Below the pieces are notes generated by a model. It searched no databases and was not told the origin of the DNA. It saw only the letters and a list, made by a program, of their open reading frames with translations. A program made the position numbers and the translations under genes. A DNA stretch of 32,029 nucleotides from an uncultured Bacteroidales bacterium. Its GTDB lineage: Bacteria > Bacteroidota > Bacteroidia > Bacteroidales > UBA932. The DNA lies in assembly GCA_947167015.1 (NCBI GenBank), contig CAMVGM010000024.1, positions 1 through 32,029 on the forward strand. Reading direction: 5' to 3'. Of this stretch, positions 15,880 through 22,588 are shown piece by piece; within the stretch, counting starts at the first letter, position 1; every line of letters starts with the position of its first letter.

Positions 15880-16545
15880 GCCGGCATTGATAGCCGTTAT
15901 ACAGTATTGTACTTTCGACTTATCGCTCCGTTTAACACCCACCGTCATTTTAACCCTTCCTACGCCCGGGCATACATATTCCATAATCAAGATACTCTCA
16001 AAAGAACGTTGATTCTTGCTGTTCGGTTTCGATGGGACCTTCTTCACCAACCAGGAATTTGTCAGAATCGCGTCAAGTTGAAGGACAGCTAACGTAGACA
16101 AATAGGTGAGCGAAGCTTGAGCCGACGTTTCATCTAGGGATACAGCTCGGATATTGATATCCTCCCTCAAAGCTATGTTATATTTCTTTTGATCAGGATT
16201 ACGACGCTTCCACTCCCGATAGAAATCATAAATCAAGTTTTGTCGCTGACGTTTTTCTTCTGAAGAATCACCCTTTGGAATGTCATCCTCCGTAATAACC
16301 TTCTCCTCTACAAACGAAGCAAAAGGAATCTCACTCAAATCCGGCTCTTCCTTGTAACCGATAAGCATTTCAAACGGAACGCCCATCACGCCGGCCGCCT
16401 TATAGATAGTTTCCAGGTTCTTGGATTTGAACAGCACCTTTACGTTCTGTTTCCGGATGCCCATCCTTCTGGCAAACTCTGTCTTAGTCATCCCAATCCT
16501 CTCCAGCAGCGCCTCTCCCTTTACTTCGAAGTATATTTGTTTCAT
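15856..16545 (-). CDS. XRE-type HTH protein with unassigned C-terminal domain
   Basis: The 229-residue product begins MKQIYFEVKGEALLERIG; ATG 16545 is chosen over an in-frame GTG at 16560, which overlaps the -7 box. Residues about 8-58 form an XRE-like HTH (GMTKTEFARRMGIRKQNVKVLF, then LETIYKAAGVMGVPFEMLIG). An acidic linker follows. The C-terminal domain, about residues 100-229, contains FYREWKRRNPDQKKYN, a helical part ending in LTYLSTLAVLQLDAILTNS, then basic NSKNQRSFESILIMEY and VGRVKMTVGVKRSDKSKVQYCITAI. The order of an L-x2-IL-x-NS helix, NxKNQ, and two strands with TV and YCI recalls BECR-fold (barnase/EndoU/colicin/RelE-like) nucleases of Bacteroidota mobile elements; this is a memory-based guess. 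Low GC marks it as foreign to its surroundings. Confidence 0.75.
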   Translation of the reverse strand: MKQIYFEVKGEALLERIGMTKTEFARRMGIRKQNVKVLFKSKNLETIYKAAGVMGVPFEMLIGYKEEPDLSEIPFASFVEEKVITEDDIPKGDSSEEKRQRQNLIYDFYREWKRRNPDQKKYNIALREDINIRAVSLDETSAQASLTYLSTLAVLQLDAILTNSWLVKKVPSKPNSKNQRSFESILIMEYVCPGVGRVKMTVGVKRSDKSKVQYCITAINAGKIKQEAD

Positions 16546-16559
16546 AAATACTCTTTTCA

Positions 16560-16567
16560 CAAAAGTA
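16560..16567 (-). promoter_or_regulatory. -7 element of the HTH gene
   Basis: On the minus strand TACTTTTG fits TAnnTTTG, 14 bp before the ATG. A possible -33 TTTG at 16584-16587 gives a short 16-bp spacer within an A-rich tract. Confidence 0.5.
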
Positions 16568-16595
16568 ATAAATAAATATTACACAAAAAAAAGAC

Positions 16596-16626
16596 AAAAA
16601 AAAATGCTGGCAGAAATCCAGCATTT
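16596..16626 (-). terminator. Terminator downstream of tRNA-Arg
   Basis: On the minus strand AAATGCTGG pairs with CCAGCATTT across a 7-nt loop (16602-16626), followed by a run of T. It would end the rpmF/tRNA-Arg transcript before the HTH gene. Confidence 0.88.
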
Positions 16627-16633
16627 ATGAAGT

Positions 16634-16651
16634 GTAGTCCCTGCAGGAATC
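16634..16651. repeat. Direct repeat at the tRNA-Arg 3' end (att-like, inner copy)
   Basis: GTAGTCCCTGCAGGAATC covers the tRNA discriminator base, the 3' acceptor strand and part of the T arm. It pairs with the copy at 15658-15675 (one mismatch). Confidence 0.7.
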
Positions 16652-16706
16652 GAACCTGCATTTAAGGTTTAGGAAACCTTCGTTCTATCCGTTGAACTAA
16701 GGGACC
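16635..16706 (-). tRNA. tRNA-Arg (anticodon CCT)
   Basis: The minus strand folds into a full cloverleaf: acceptor GGTCCCT with AGGGACT (a terminal G-U pair), D arm GTTC-GAAC, anticodon stem AAGGT-ACCTT with loop TTCCTAA and anticodon CCT, T arm GCAGG-TTCGATT-CCTGC. The discriminator is A and CCA is not encoded. It reads AGG codons. Its 5' end touches the T run of the rpmF terminator and no promoter lies between, so it may depend on read-through. Confidence 0.96.
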
Positions 16707-16732
16707 AAAAAAGCCGCTCCGGGCGGCCTTTT
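16707..16732 (-). terminator. Terminator-like hairpin between rpmF and tRNA-Arg
   Basis: On the minus strand GCCGC and GCGGC form a stem with a 5-nt loop, followed by TTTTTT at 16707-16712. The last T is adjacent to the first base of tRNA-Arg. Confidence 0.75.
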
Positions 16733-16738
16733 CACAGA

Positions 16739-16921
16739 TTACTCAGCGTTCTTGACGACGATCTGACGGCCTCTGTAGTAACCGCACTCAGGGCAGACAC
16801 GGTGATAGATCACGGTCGCACCGCAGTTCGGGCAGGTGGCGAGGGTCGGGACCGGCGCAAAGTCGTGCGTGCGGCGCTTGTCCCGGCGCTGCTTGGAAAG
16901 TTTGTGTTTCGGATGTGCCAT
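16739..16921 (-). CDS. rpmF: 50S ribosomal protein L32
   Basis: The 60-residue product starts MAHPKHKLSKQRRDKRRTH, the standard L32 N-terminus. It has a complete zinc ribbon with Cys30, Cys33, Cys43 and Cys46 (CPNC and CPEC), so it is the zinc-dependent form. It lies 19 bp downstream of the YceD-family gene, the common bacterial pairing. The often-following plsX/fabH genes are not present here; a tRNA follows instead. Confidence 0.97.
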   Translation of the reverse strand: MAHPKHKLSKQRRDKRRTHDFAPVPTLATCPNCGATVIYHRVCPECGYYRGRQIVVKNAE

Positions 16922-16940
16922 TGCTTTATCTTTTTAAATA

Positions 16941-17381
16941 TTATTTGCTCAAATACTTTGTAGTCTCCTGATTGCATTCGCCTTCCGGATGCACGCGCTG
17001 GAGCGGCAGCGAGATGCACACGAAATCGTACACATCCTGCGAAAGGTCCAGTTCGTCTCCTTCCGGGGCGTAACTCTCGTCAAATGAGGTTTCCACCCTG
17101 ATGACGAGGTCCTCGAGGCACCTGTCGCAAGCGACGGTCACCGTGCCGGTCATCGTGCAGGCTGCTTCTGCAGTCAGCCCGCGGCTGATCACGTCCGCCG
17201 TCACTTCCAGGTCGGCGTCGAGGATGTCGACATTCCCGAATGCTTCAAAGAACTCGGCTCCCGCGTGCCATTCGAAATGGTTCTTCCCGGGTGCCAGACT
17301 TGTCAGTTTAACTACAAAGGGCTGCAAAGATAGCAATTTTTTTGCGATTAACAAGTGAAAATTATCAGTCTTCGTTGTCAC
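16941..17381 (-). CDS. YceD/DUF177 family protein
   Basis: The frame codes for up to 146 residues with the DUF177 core ACDRCLEDL and the late ...VHPEGECNQ pattern (both Cys pairs kept). The family acts with ribosomal protein or rRNA biogenesis and sits before rpmF, as here. The start is uncertain. GTG 17381 overlaps the end of typA by 17 bp, but family homology seems to begin only at PFVVKLTSL (about residue 21), and a promoter-like TATCTTTG lies at 17325-17332 inside the frame. No ATG, GTG or TTG follows that promoter until far into the conserved region. Confidence 0.85.
   Translation of the reverse strand: MTTKTDNFHLLIAKKLLSLQPFVVKLTSLAPGKNHFEWHAGAEFFEAFGNVDILDADLEVTADVISRGLTAEAACTMTGTVTVACDRCLEDLVIRVETSFDESYAPEGDELDLSQDVYDFVCISLPLQRVHPEGECNQETTKYLSK
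17325..17354 (-). promoter_or_regulatory. Promoter-like sequence inside the 5' end of the YceD frame
   Basis: On the minus strand TTG (17354-17352) and TATCTTTG (17332-17325) are 19 bp apart, a good Bacteroidota promoter. It lies downstream of the typA stop and could serve yceD-rpmF, but it overlaps the annotated reading frame. Confidence 0.6.
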
Positions 17382-19170
17382 TGCTGCGTTTACGGGCCAA
17401 CGGATCGAGCAGGATCTTGCGGATACGCATGAAATGCGGGGTCACTTCCACCAGTTCGTCGTCCTGGATGTACTCCAGCGCCTCCTCGAGAGAGAACTTG
17501 ATGGCCGGGGGCAAGATGATCTTCTCGTCGGAGCCGGCGGCGCGGACGTTGGTCAGTTTCTTGGTCTTGCAGATGTTGATGTTGAGGTCGCGCTCACGCG
17601 TGTGCTCACCCACCACCTGGCCGGCGTAGATGTCCTCGCCGGGCTCCACGAAGAAGCGGCCGCGGTCCAGCAGCTTGTTCATCGAATAGGCGATAGCCTG
17701 GCCGGTCTCAATGGACACGAGGGAACCGTTGTTGCGGTGTTCGATCTCGCCCTTGTAGGGCTGGTATTCCTTGAAACGGTGGGCCACGATGGCCTCTCCC
17801 TGGCTGGCGGTCAGCAGATTGGAACGCAGGCCGATCAGGCCGCGCGTGGGAATCTCGAACTCCAGCAGGGTACGGTCGCCGCGGGGCTCCATCCGCACCA
17901 GGGCGCCCTTGCGGCGCGTGGAAATCTCGATGGCGGCGCCCACGAACTCCTCCGGCACCTCGATGGACAGGTCCTCCACCGGCTCGCAACGCTGCCCGCC
18001 GATGGTCTTGTCCAGCACCTTCGGCTGGCCGACCTGCAGTTCGAAGCCCTCGCGGCGCATCGTCTCGATCAGCACCGACAGGTGCAGCACGCCGCGGCCA
18101 TAGACCACGAAGGAATCGGCCGTCAGGCCCGGCTTGACGCGCAGGGCAAGGTTCTTCTCCAGTTCCTTCTCCAGGCGCTCCTTGAGGTGGCGCGAGGTGA
18201 CGAACTTGCCGTCCTTGCCGAAGAAGGGGGAATTGTTGATGGTGAAGAGCATGCTCATCGTCGGCTCGTCCACGGCGATGGGCTCCAGCGGCTCGGGATT
18301 CTCGAAGTCGGCGATGGTGTCGCCGATTTCGAAGCCCTCGATGCCCACAACGGCGCAGATGTCGCCGCAGCGGACCTCGTCCACGTTCGTCTTGCCCAGG
18401 CCCTCGAAGACCATCAGCTGCTTGATCTTCTGCTTCTGGACGATGTCGTAGCGCTTGCAGAGGCTGATCTGCTGGCCGGCTTTCAGGGTGCCGCGGGTGA
18501 TGCGTCCGACGGCGATGCGGCCCACGTACGGGGAGTATTCCAGGGAGGAGATGAGCAGTTGGGGCGTACCCTCGACCACCGGCGGGGCCGGGATCACCTC
18601 GAGGATGGTATCCAGCAGCGGGGTGATGTCGTTGCCCGGCTTCTTCCAGTCGAGCGACATCCAGCCCTGCTTGGCGGAACCGTACACCGTCACGAAGTCC
18701 AGCTGGTCCTCGGTGGCGTTCAGGTTGAACATCAGGTCGAAGACCTCCTCCTGCACCTCGTCCGGGCGGCAATTGGGCTTGTCCACCTTGTTGATGACCA
18801 CGATGGGTTTCTTGCCCATCTGGATGGCCTTCTGGAGGACGAAACGGGTCTGGGGCATGCAGCCTTCGAACGCGTCCACGAGCAGCAGCACGCCGTCCGC
18901 CATGTTCAGCACGCGCTCCACCTCGCCACCGAAATCGCTGTGGCCCGGGGTGTCGATGATGTTGATCTTGACTCCCTTATAAATGACGGAGACGTTCTTC
19001 GCGAGGATGGTGATGCCGCGTTCCCGCTCCAGGTCGTTGTTGTCCAGGATCAGCTGGCCCAGGTTCTCCGGCTGACGGACCAGGTTGGCCTGGTAGATCA
19101 TCCGGTCCACCAGCGTGGTCTTTCCGTGGTCGACGTGGGCTATGATCGCTATGTTTCTGATTTCTTGCAT
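17365..19170 (-). CDS. typA: Translational GTPase TypA/BipA
   Basis: The 601-residue product is a ribosome-associated GTPase of the EF-G-like superfamily needed for 50S assembly and stress growth. The G1 motif AHVDHGKTT (residues 11-19), the G3 region DTPGHSDFGGEVERVL and the G4 motif NKVD are intact. The later domains carry ADSFVVYGRGVLHLSVLIETMRREG-type and GLIGLRSNLLTASQGEA sequence diagnostic of BipA over LepA or EF-G. Length is typical. It is transcribed from a -7 box at 19198-19205 with a 27-nt leader region and is divergent from the lipoprotein operon. Confidence 0.98.
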   Translation of the reverse strand: MQEIRNIAIIAHVDHGKTTLVDRMIYQANLVRQPENLGQLILDNNDLERERGITILAKNVSVIYKGVKINIIDTPGHSDFGGEVERVLNMADGVLLLVDAFEGCMPQTRFVLQKAIQMGKKPIVVINKVDKPNCRPDEVQEEVFDLMFNLNATEDQLDFVTVYGSAKQGWMSLDWKKPGNDITPLLDTILEVIPAPPVVEGTPQLLISSLEYSPYVGRIAVGRITRGTLKAGQQISLCKRYDIVQKQKIKQLMVFEGLGKTNVDEVRCGDICAVVGIEGFEIGDTIADFENPEPLEPIAVDEPTMSMLFTINNSPFFGKDGKFVTSRHLKERLEKELEKNLALRVKPGLTADSFVVYGRGVLHLSVLIETMRREGFELQVGQPKVLDKTIGGQRCEPVEDLSIEVPEEFVGAAIEISTRRKGALVRMEPRGDRTLLEFEIPTRGLIGLRSNLLTASQGEAIVAHRFKEYQPYKGEIEHRNNGSLVSIETGQAIAYSMNKLLDRGRFFVEPGEDIYAGQVVGEHTRERDLNINICKTKKLTNVRAAGSDEKIILPPAIKFSLEEALEYIQDDELVEVTPHFMRIRKILLDPLARKRSSDNED

Positions 19171-19197
19171 ATTCTGTCACACTACCTTAAAAACGTG

Positions 19198-19205
19198 CAA
19201 AGATA
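19198..19205 (-). promoter_or_regulatory. -7 element of typA
   Basis: The minus strand reads TATCTTTG. The nearest -33 TTTG is at 19231-19234, a long 25-bp spacing, so the -33 assignment is uncertain. Confidence 0.6.
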
Positions 19206-19241
19206 CTGATTTCCCGGGAAAATCATAATTCAAATAATTAG

Positions 19242-19249
19242 TATATTTG
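19242..19249 (+). promoter_or_regulatory. -7 element of the lipoprotein operon
   Basis: TATATTTG ends only 6 bp before the ATG at 19256, leaving a leader of about 0-3 nt. Confidence 0.6.
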
Positions 19250-19255
19250 CAAGTT

Positions 19256-20539
19256 ATGAGCAAAAAACCGACACTTGCCCTGCTGCTGGCGCTGCCGCTC
19301 CTGCTTTGCTGCGGGAATCCCGCGCGGAAAACGGACGCGCCCGTCCAGGAAAAACGCATCCCGGAGCTGCTGGCGGCCGTGCCCTCCGACGCCCTGGGCG
19401 TCCTCTGTTTCGACCGTTGCGCCGACGGCCTGCGGCTCTACGACAGCACCAGCGTCTTGCACAAACTGGATTTGTCGGAATTCAGGAACGCCCGGATGGC
19501 CTTGTCGCTCTGCTACAACGGCTCGCTGGTGCCCGTCCTCGCACTGGACACGCGCCGGGCCGAAGCCGACTCGGCGGCGGTGCTGAACGCCCTGCTCGCC
19601 CAGGCGGCCTCCCTGAAGGTTTCCAGCCACTACTTCGCGCCCGAAGAAGGCCGTCCGGGGATGGTGATCCTCAGCCCTTCCGAGGCGCAGATCACCGCCG
19701 TGCGCCGCCACGTCACCCAGCAGACGTCCATCCTCGACGCACCCGGTTTCCGCCAGGCGCTTTCCGCGGCCGACGGGAATGATTTCGTCATCTTCCGCAA
19801 CGGCGGAGCCGAACGTCTGGCGCCGAAAGGCTGGCTGCAGGAGTTCTTCCCGCGCCGCGAGCTGACCGGCTTCCTGCGGCAGCTTTCCGACTGGACCGTA
19901 CTCACCCCGGCCTCCGACGGATTCTCCGTCCAGCCGGTTCAAGGCCCCGCGGACGCCTATTTCGCCAACATCCTCTCCCTCCTCCCCTTCTCCGACAGCA
20001 GGCTCGGCGAGGTCCTGCCTCCCGACACGGCGTTCGCCCTGGCCATGCCCGTGGCGAACCCCCAGTTCCGCGAGGCCTTCGAGCGCTGGCAGGACGCCTC
20101 CGTCAAGCTGACGCGCTACCACCGGACGCTCGACGCCCTCAAGAAGGAAAGCGGCAAGGACCCGCTCAAGTGGGAGAAGGAGATCGACGTCCGGGAACTC
20201 GCCCTCGTCCACGACGGGGAGGGCCGGACGCTCGTCCTGGTACGGCCCGGCAAGGCCGTCGCAGACCGCGCCCCCGGGGAGAATCCCTGGCGCGGCTTCA
20301 TCCCGACCCTGTTCGGCAGCGCTTTCGCCCTCGCCGACGACAGCTGCGAAGCCGCCAAAGACGGCTGGTACATCTACGGCAGCCCGGCCGACGTACAGGC
20401 CTGGCTGGATGCCGGGCGCCCGGAAACGTCCGCCCGCAAATGGCCCGGAAAAGGCTGCCGCTTCATCGTTTACGAACCCGAAAAGACCCTCGCCTGGGGA
20501 AAGAAAGGCCTTCATCTGACATGGAATTCCAATCAGTAA
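19256..20539 (+). CDS. Predicted lipoprotein of unknown function, first gene of operon
   Basis: The 427-residue product opens with MSKKPTLALLLALPLLLCCG, a lipoprotein signal with Cys at 18/19. ATG 19256 is chosen because the in-frame TTG at 19247 is part of the promoter. The remainder looks like a repeated alpha/beta protein with PSDALGVLCFDRCADGLRLYD near the front and a second related part (LPPDTAFALAMPVANPQFREAFERW) from about residue 255. This resembles the DUF3352-type layout of Bacteroidota surface or periplasmic proteins, without certainty. Its end overlaps the synthetase gene by 19 bp, so the two are coupled. No catalytic motif is recognised. Confidence 0.75.
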   Translation: MSKKPTLALLLALPLLLCCGNPARKTDAPVQEKRIPELLAAVPSDALGVLCFDRCADGLRLYDSTSVLHKLDLSEFRNARMALSLCYNGSLVPVLALDTRRAEADSAAVLNALLAQAASLKVSSHYFAPEEGRPGMVILSPSEAQITAVRRHVTQQTSILDAPGFRQALSAADGNDFVIFRNGGAERLAPKGWLQEFFPRRELTGFLRQLSDWTVLTPASDGFSVQPVQGPADAYFANILSLLPFSDSRLGEVLPPDTAFALAMPVANPQFREAFERWQDASVKLTRYHRTLDALKKESGKDPLKWEKEIDVRELALVHDGEGRTLVLVRPGKAVADRAPGENPWRGFIPTLFGSAFALADDSCEAAKDGWYIYGSPADVQAWLDAGRPETSARKWPGKGCRFIVYEPEKTLAWGKKGLHLTWNSNQ

Positions 20540-22182
20540 ATAAACTCCTCGAGAAGAGCTTCAAGGAGAACTGGGAGCGGGACGCTCTCTCCAACTACCA
20601 GGGCGTGACCCTGAAATACAGCGACGTGGCCGAGCGCATCGAGCTCCTCCATATCGCTTTCGAGAAATGCGGACTGAAGAAGGGGGACAAGGTTGCCCTG
20701 TGCTCGCGCAACCAGGCCCACTGGGGCGTCTGCTTCATGGCCGCCACCACGTACGGCGCCGTTCCGGTGCCCATCCTGCACGAGTTCAAGCCGGAGAACA
20801 TCCACTACCTCGTGAACCATTCCGACGCCAAGGTCTTCTTCGTGGACGAGATCATCTGGCAGGGGCTTTCGGAGGTCGAGATGCCCGGCCTGGAGGTCAT
20901 CGTGCAGATGAACACCCTCAACTACATCTACGCCAAGAACCAGGACCTCGTGACCGTCCGGGAAAACCTCACCCGCACCTTCAACGAGATGTATCCAGAC
21001 GGTTTCAAGCCCGAGCACATCAACTACTACGAGGACCAGCCCGAAGAACTCGCGCTGATCAACTATACCTCGGGCACCTCCGGCTTCTCCAAGGGCGTGA
21101 TGCTCCCCTACCGCTCCCTGTGGTGCAACATCCGCTTCGCCCACGAGACTGCCGAACCGCAGATGACCTGCGAGTCGCAGATGGTGGCAATGCTGCCATC
21201 CGCGCATATGTACGGCATGATGTTCGAGTTCCTCTTCGAGATGACCATCGGCGCGCACGTGCACTTCCTGACGCGCACGCCCAGCCCCAAGGTCATCATG
21301 AAGGCATTCTCCGAGATCCGTCCGGACGTGATCATCGCCGTCCCGCTCATCTTCGAGAAAGTGTACAAGTCCCAGATCAAGCCGGTGGTGGACCGCCACA
21401 AGTCGCTGATGCGCATCCCCATCGTGGACCAGGTCATCCGCCGCAAGATCCGCGACAACCTCATCGACTCCTTCGGCGGCCGCTTCGAGGAAGTCATCAT
21501 GGGCGGCGCCGCCTTCAACCCCGAGGTGGAGAAGTTCATGCGCCAGATCCACTTCCCCTTCACCGTCGGCTACGGCATGACCGAATGCGGCCCGATCATC
21601 ACCTATGCGAAGTGGTGGAAAGCACGCAAGGGCTCCTGCGGCGTCCCGGTGCCGGGCTGCGAGATCCGCATCGACTCCAAGAACCCCTACAAGGAACCTG
21701 GCGAGATCCAGGTCAAGGGCGACAACGTGTTCCTGGGCTACTACAAGAACCGCCAGGCCACCAAGGCCTCCTTCACCAACGACAACTGGTTCAAGACCGG
21801 CGACATCGGCGTGATCGACTACGACGGCTACCTGTACCTGCGCGGCCGCTCCAAGTGCATGATCCTGGGCCCCAGCGGCCAGAACATCTATCCGGAAGAA
21901 CTCGAAGCCGTGATCAACAACGTCACCTACGTGGTGGAATCCCTCGTCGTCGAGGACAAGGTCGGCCTGACCGCCCTCGTCTATCCGGACTACCACCAGG
22001 GCGAGCTGGACGGGATGACCGGCGAAGAACTGGAGCAGCGCATCACCGACGCCCTGCCCGAGATCAACAAGCTCCTGCCCTCCTACGCCCAGATCCGCAA
22101 GATCGAGTTCATGCCCGAGGACTTCGAGCGCACGCCCAAGCGCAACATCAAGCGCTACCTGTACCAGAGAGACACGAAATAA
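20521..22182 (+). CDS. AMP-forming long-chain acyl-CoA synthetase-like ligase
   Basis: The 553-residue product belongs to the ANL superfamily. The phosphate-binding loop YTSGTSGFSKGVM is at about residues 182-194, the YGMTECGPI motif follows the substrate pocket, and TGDIGVIDYDGYLYLRGRSK is the hinge/ADP region. The C-terminal catalytic lysine is probably in RTPKRNIKRYL. The family activates fatty acids to acyl-AMP and then acyl-CoA, using ATP. There is no signal peptide; it is likely membrane-associated in the cytoplasm. ATG 20521 lies inside the upstream gene's end and its stop overlaps the deaminase start (TAATG). Substrate chain length cannot be read from sequence. Confidence 0.9.
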   Translation: MEFQSVNKLLEKSFKENWERDALSNYQGVTLKYSDVAERIELLHIAFEKCGLKKGDKVALCSRNQAHWGVCFMAATTYGAVPVPILHEFKPENIHYLVNHSDAKVFFVDEIIWQGLSEVEMPGLEVIVQMNTLNYIYAKNQDLVTVRENLTRTFNEMYPDGFKPEHINYYEDQPEELALINYTSGTSGFSKGVMLPYRSLWCNIRFAHETAEPQMTCESQMVAMLPSAHMYGMMFEFLFEMTIGAHVHFLTRTPSPKVIMKAFSEIRPDVIIAVPLIFEKVYKSQIKPVVDRHKSLMRIPIVDQVIRRKIRDNLIDSFGGRFEEVIMGGAAFNPEVEKFMRQIHFPFTVGYGMTECGPIITYAKWWKARKGSCGVPVPGCEIRIDSKNPYKEPGEIQVKGDNVFLGYYKNRQATKASFTNDNWFKTGDIGVIDYDGYLYLRGRSKCMILGPSGQNIYPEELEAVINNVTYVVESLVVEDKVGLTALVYPDYHQGELDGMTGEELEQRITDALPEINKLLPSYAQIRKIEFMPEDFERTPKRNIKRYLYQRDTK

Positions 22183-22586
22183 TGAACAAGTTCGACGACA
22201 AATACATGGAAATGGCCGCCGTCTGGGCGACCAATTCCTATTGCAAGCGCCGCCAGGTGGGCGCGCTGCTCGTGAAGGACCGGATGATCATCTCGGACGG
22301 TTACAACGGCACGCCTTCGGGCTTCGAGAACATCTGTGAAGACGAGAACGGCGTCACCAAGCCCTACGTCCTGCACGCCGAGGCCAACGCGATCTCCAAG
22401 ATCGCCAAATCCGGCAACAGCGCCCTGGACGCCACGCTCTACGTGACCGCATCCCCCTGCCTGGAGTGCGCGAAACTCATCATCCAGTCCGGCATCCGGC
22501 GCGTCGTGTACCGCGACGAGTACCGCCTGACAGACGGCATCGACCTCCTCCGCCGCGCCGGCATCGAGGTCGAGAAAATCGACTGA
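22182..22586 (+). CDS. Deoxycytidylate (dCMP) deaminase
   Basis: The 134-residue zinc enzyme of the ComEB/dCMP deaminase type converts dCMP to dUMP for dTTP synthesis. The zinc site is complete: His65-Ala-Glu67 in VLHAEANAI and Cys93/Cys96 in SPCLECAK. SDGYNGTPSGFEN is the usual family motif for nucleotide binding. It overlaps the synthetase stop by one base and is followed 2 bp later by the S41 protease gene, so it sits in the middle of a tightly packed operon of otherwise unrelated functions. Confidence 0.95.
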   Translation: MNKFDDKYMEMAAVWATNSYCKRRQVGALLVKDRMIISDGYNGTPSGFENICEDENGVTKPYVLHAEANAISKIAKSGNSALDATLYVTASPCLECAKLIIQSGIRRVVYRDEYRLTDGIDLLRRAGIEVEKID

Positions 22587-22588
22587 CC

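Larger units (their letters stand above)
15658..16651. mobile_element. Candidate mini-island integrated at tRNA-Arg(CCT)
   Basis: About 1 kb lies between the 3' end of tRNA-Arg and an outer partial copy of that end. Content: a convergent pair of a small transcript unit (plus) and an HTH gene (minus). The HTH gene counts at roughly 35-43% GC in spot checks against over 60% in neighbouring genes, and it uses A/T-ending codons. There is no integrase, so it would be a deletion remnant, or a passenger moved by another element's recombinase. The boundaries are inferred from one imperfect 18-bp repeat. Confidence 0.55.

Noticed and set aside
16561..16604. A-rich tract as a simple repeat or origin
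   Set aside because: It is explained by the terminator T tail of tRNA-Arg and the upstream region of the HTH promoter; no repeated boxes are present.
17434..19209. Long plus-strand frame opposite typA
   Set aside because: It mirrors a well-conserved GTPase gene and shows only low-complexity Leu/Val/His/Asp-rich sequence, as do the long frames opposite uxaC, pheT and the acyl-CoA synthetase.
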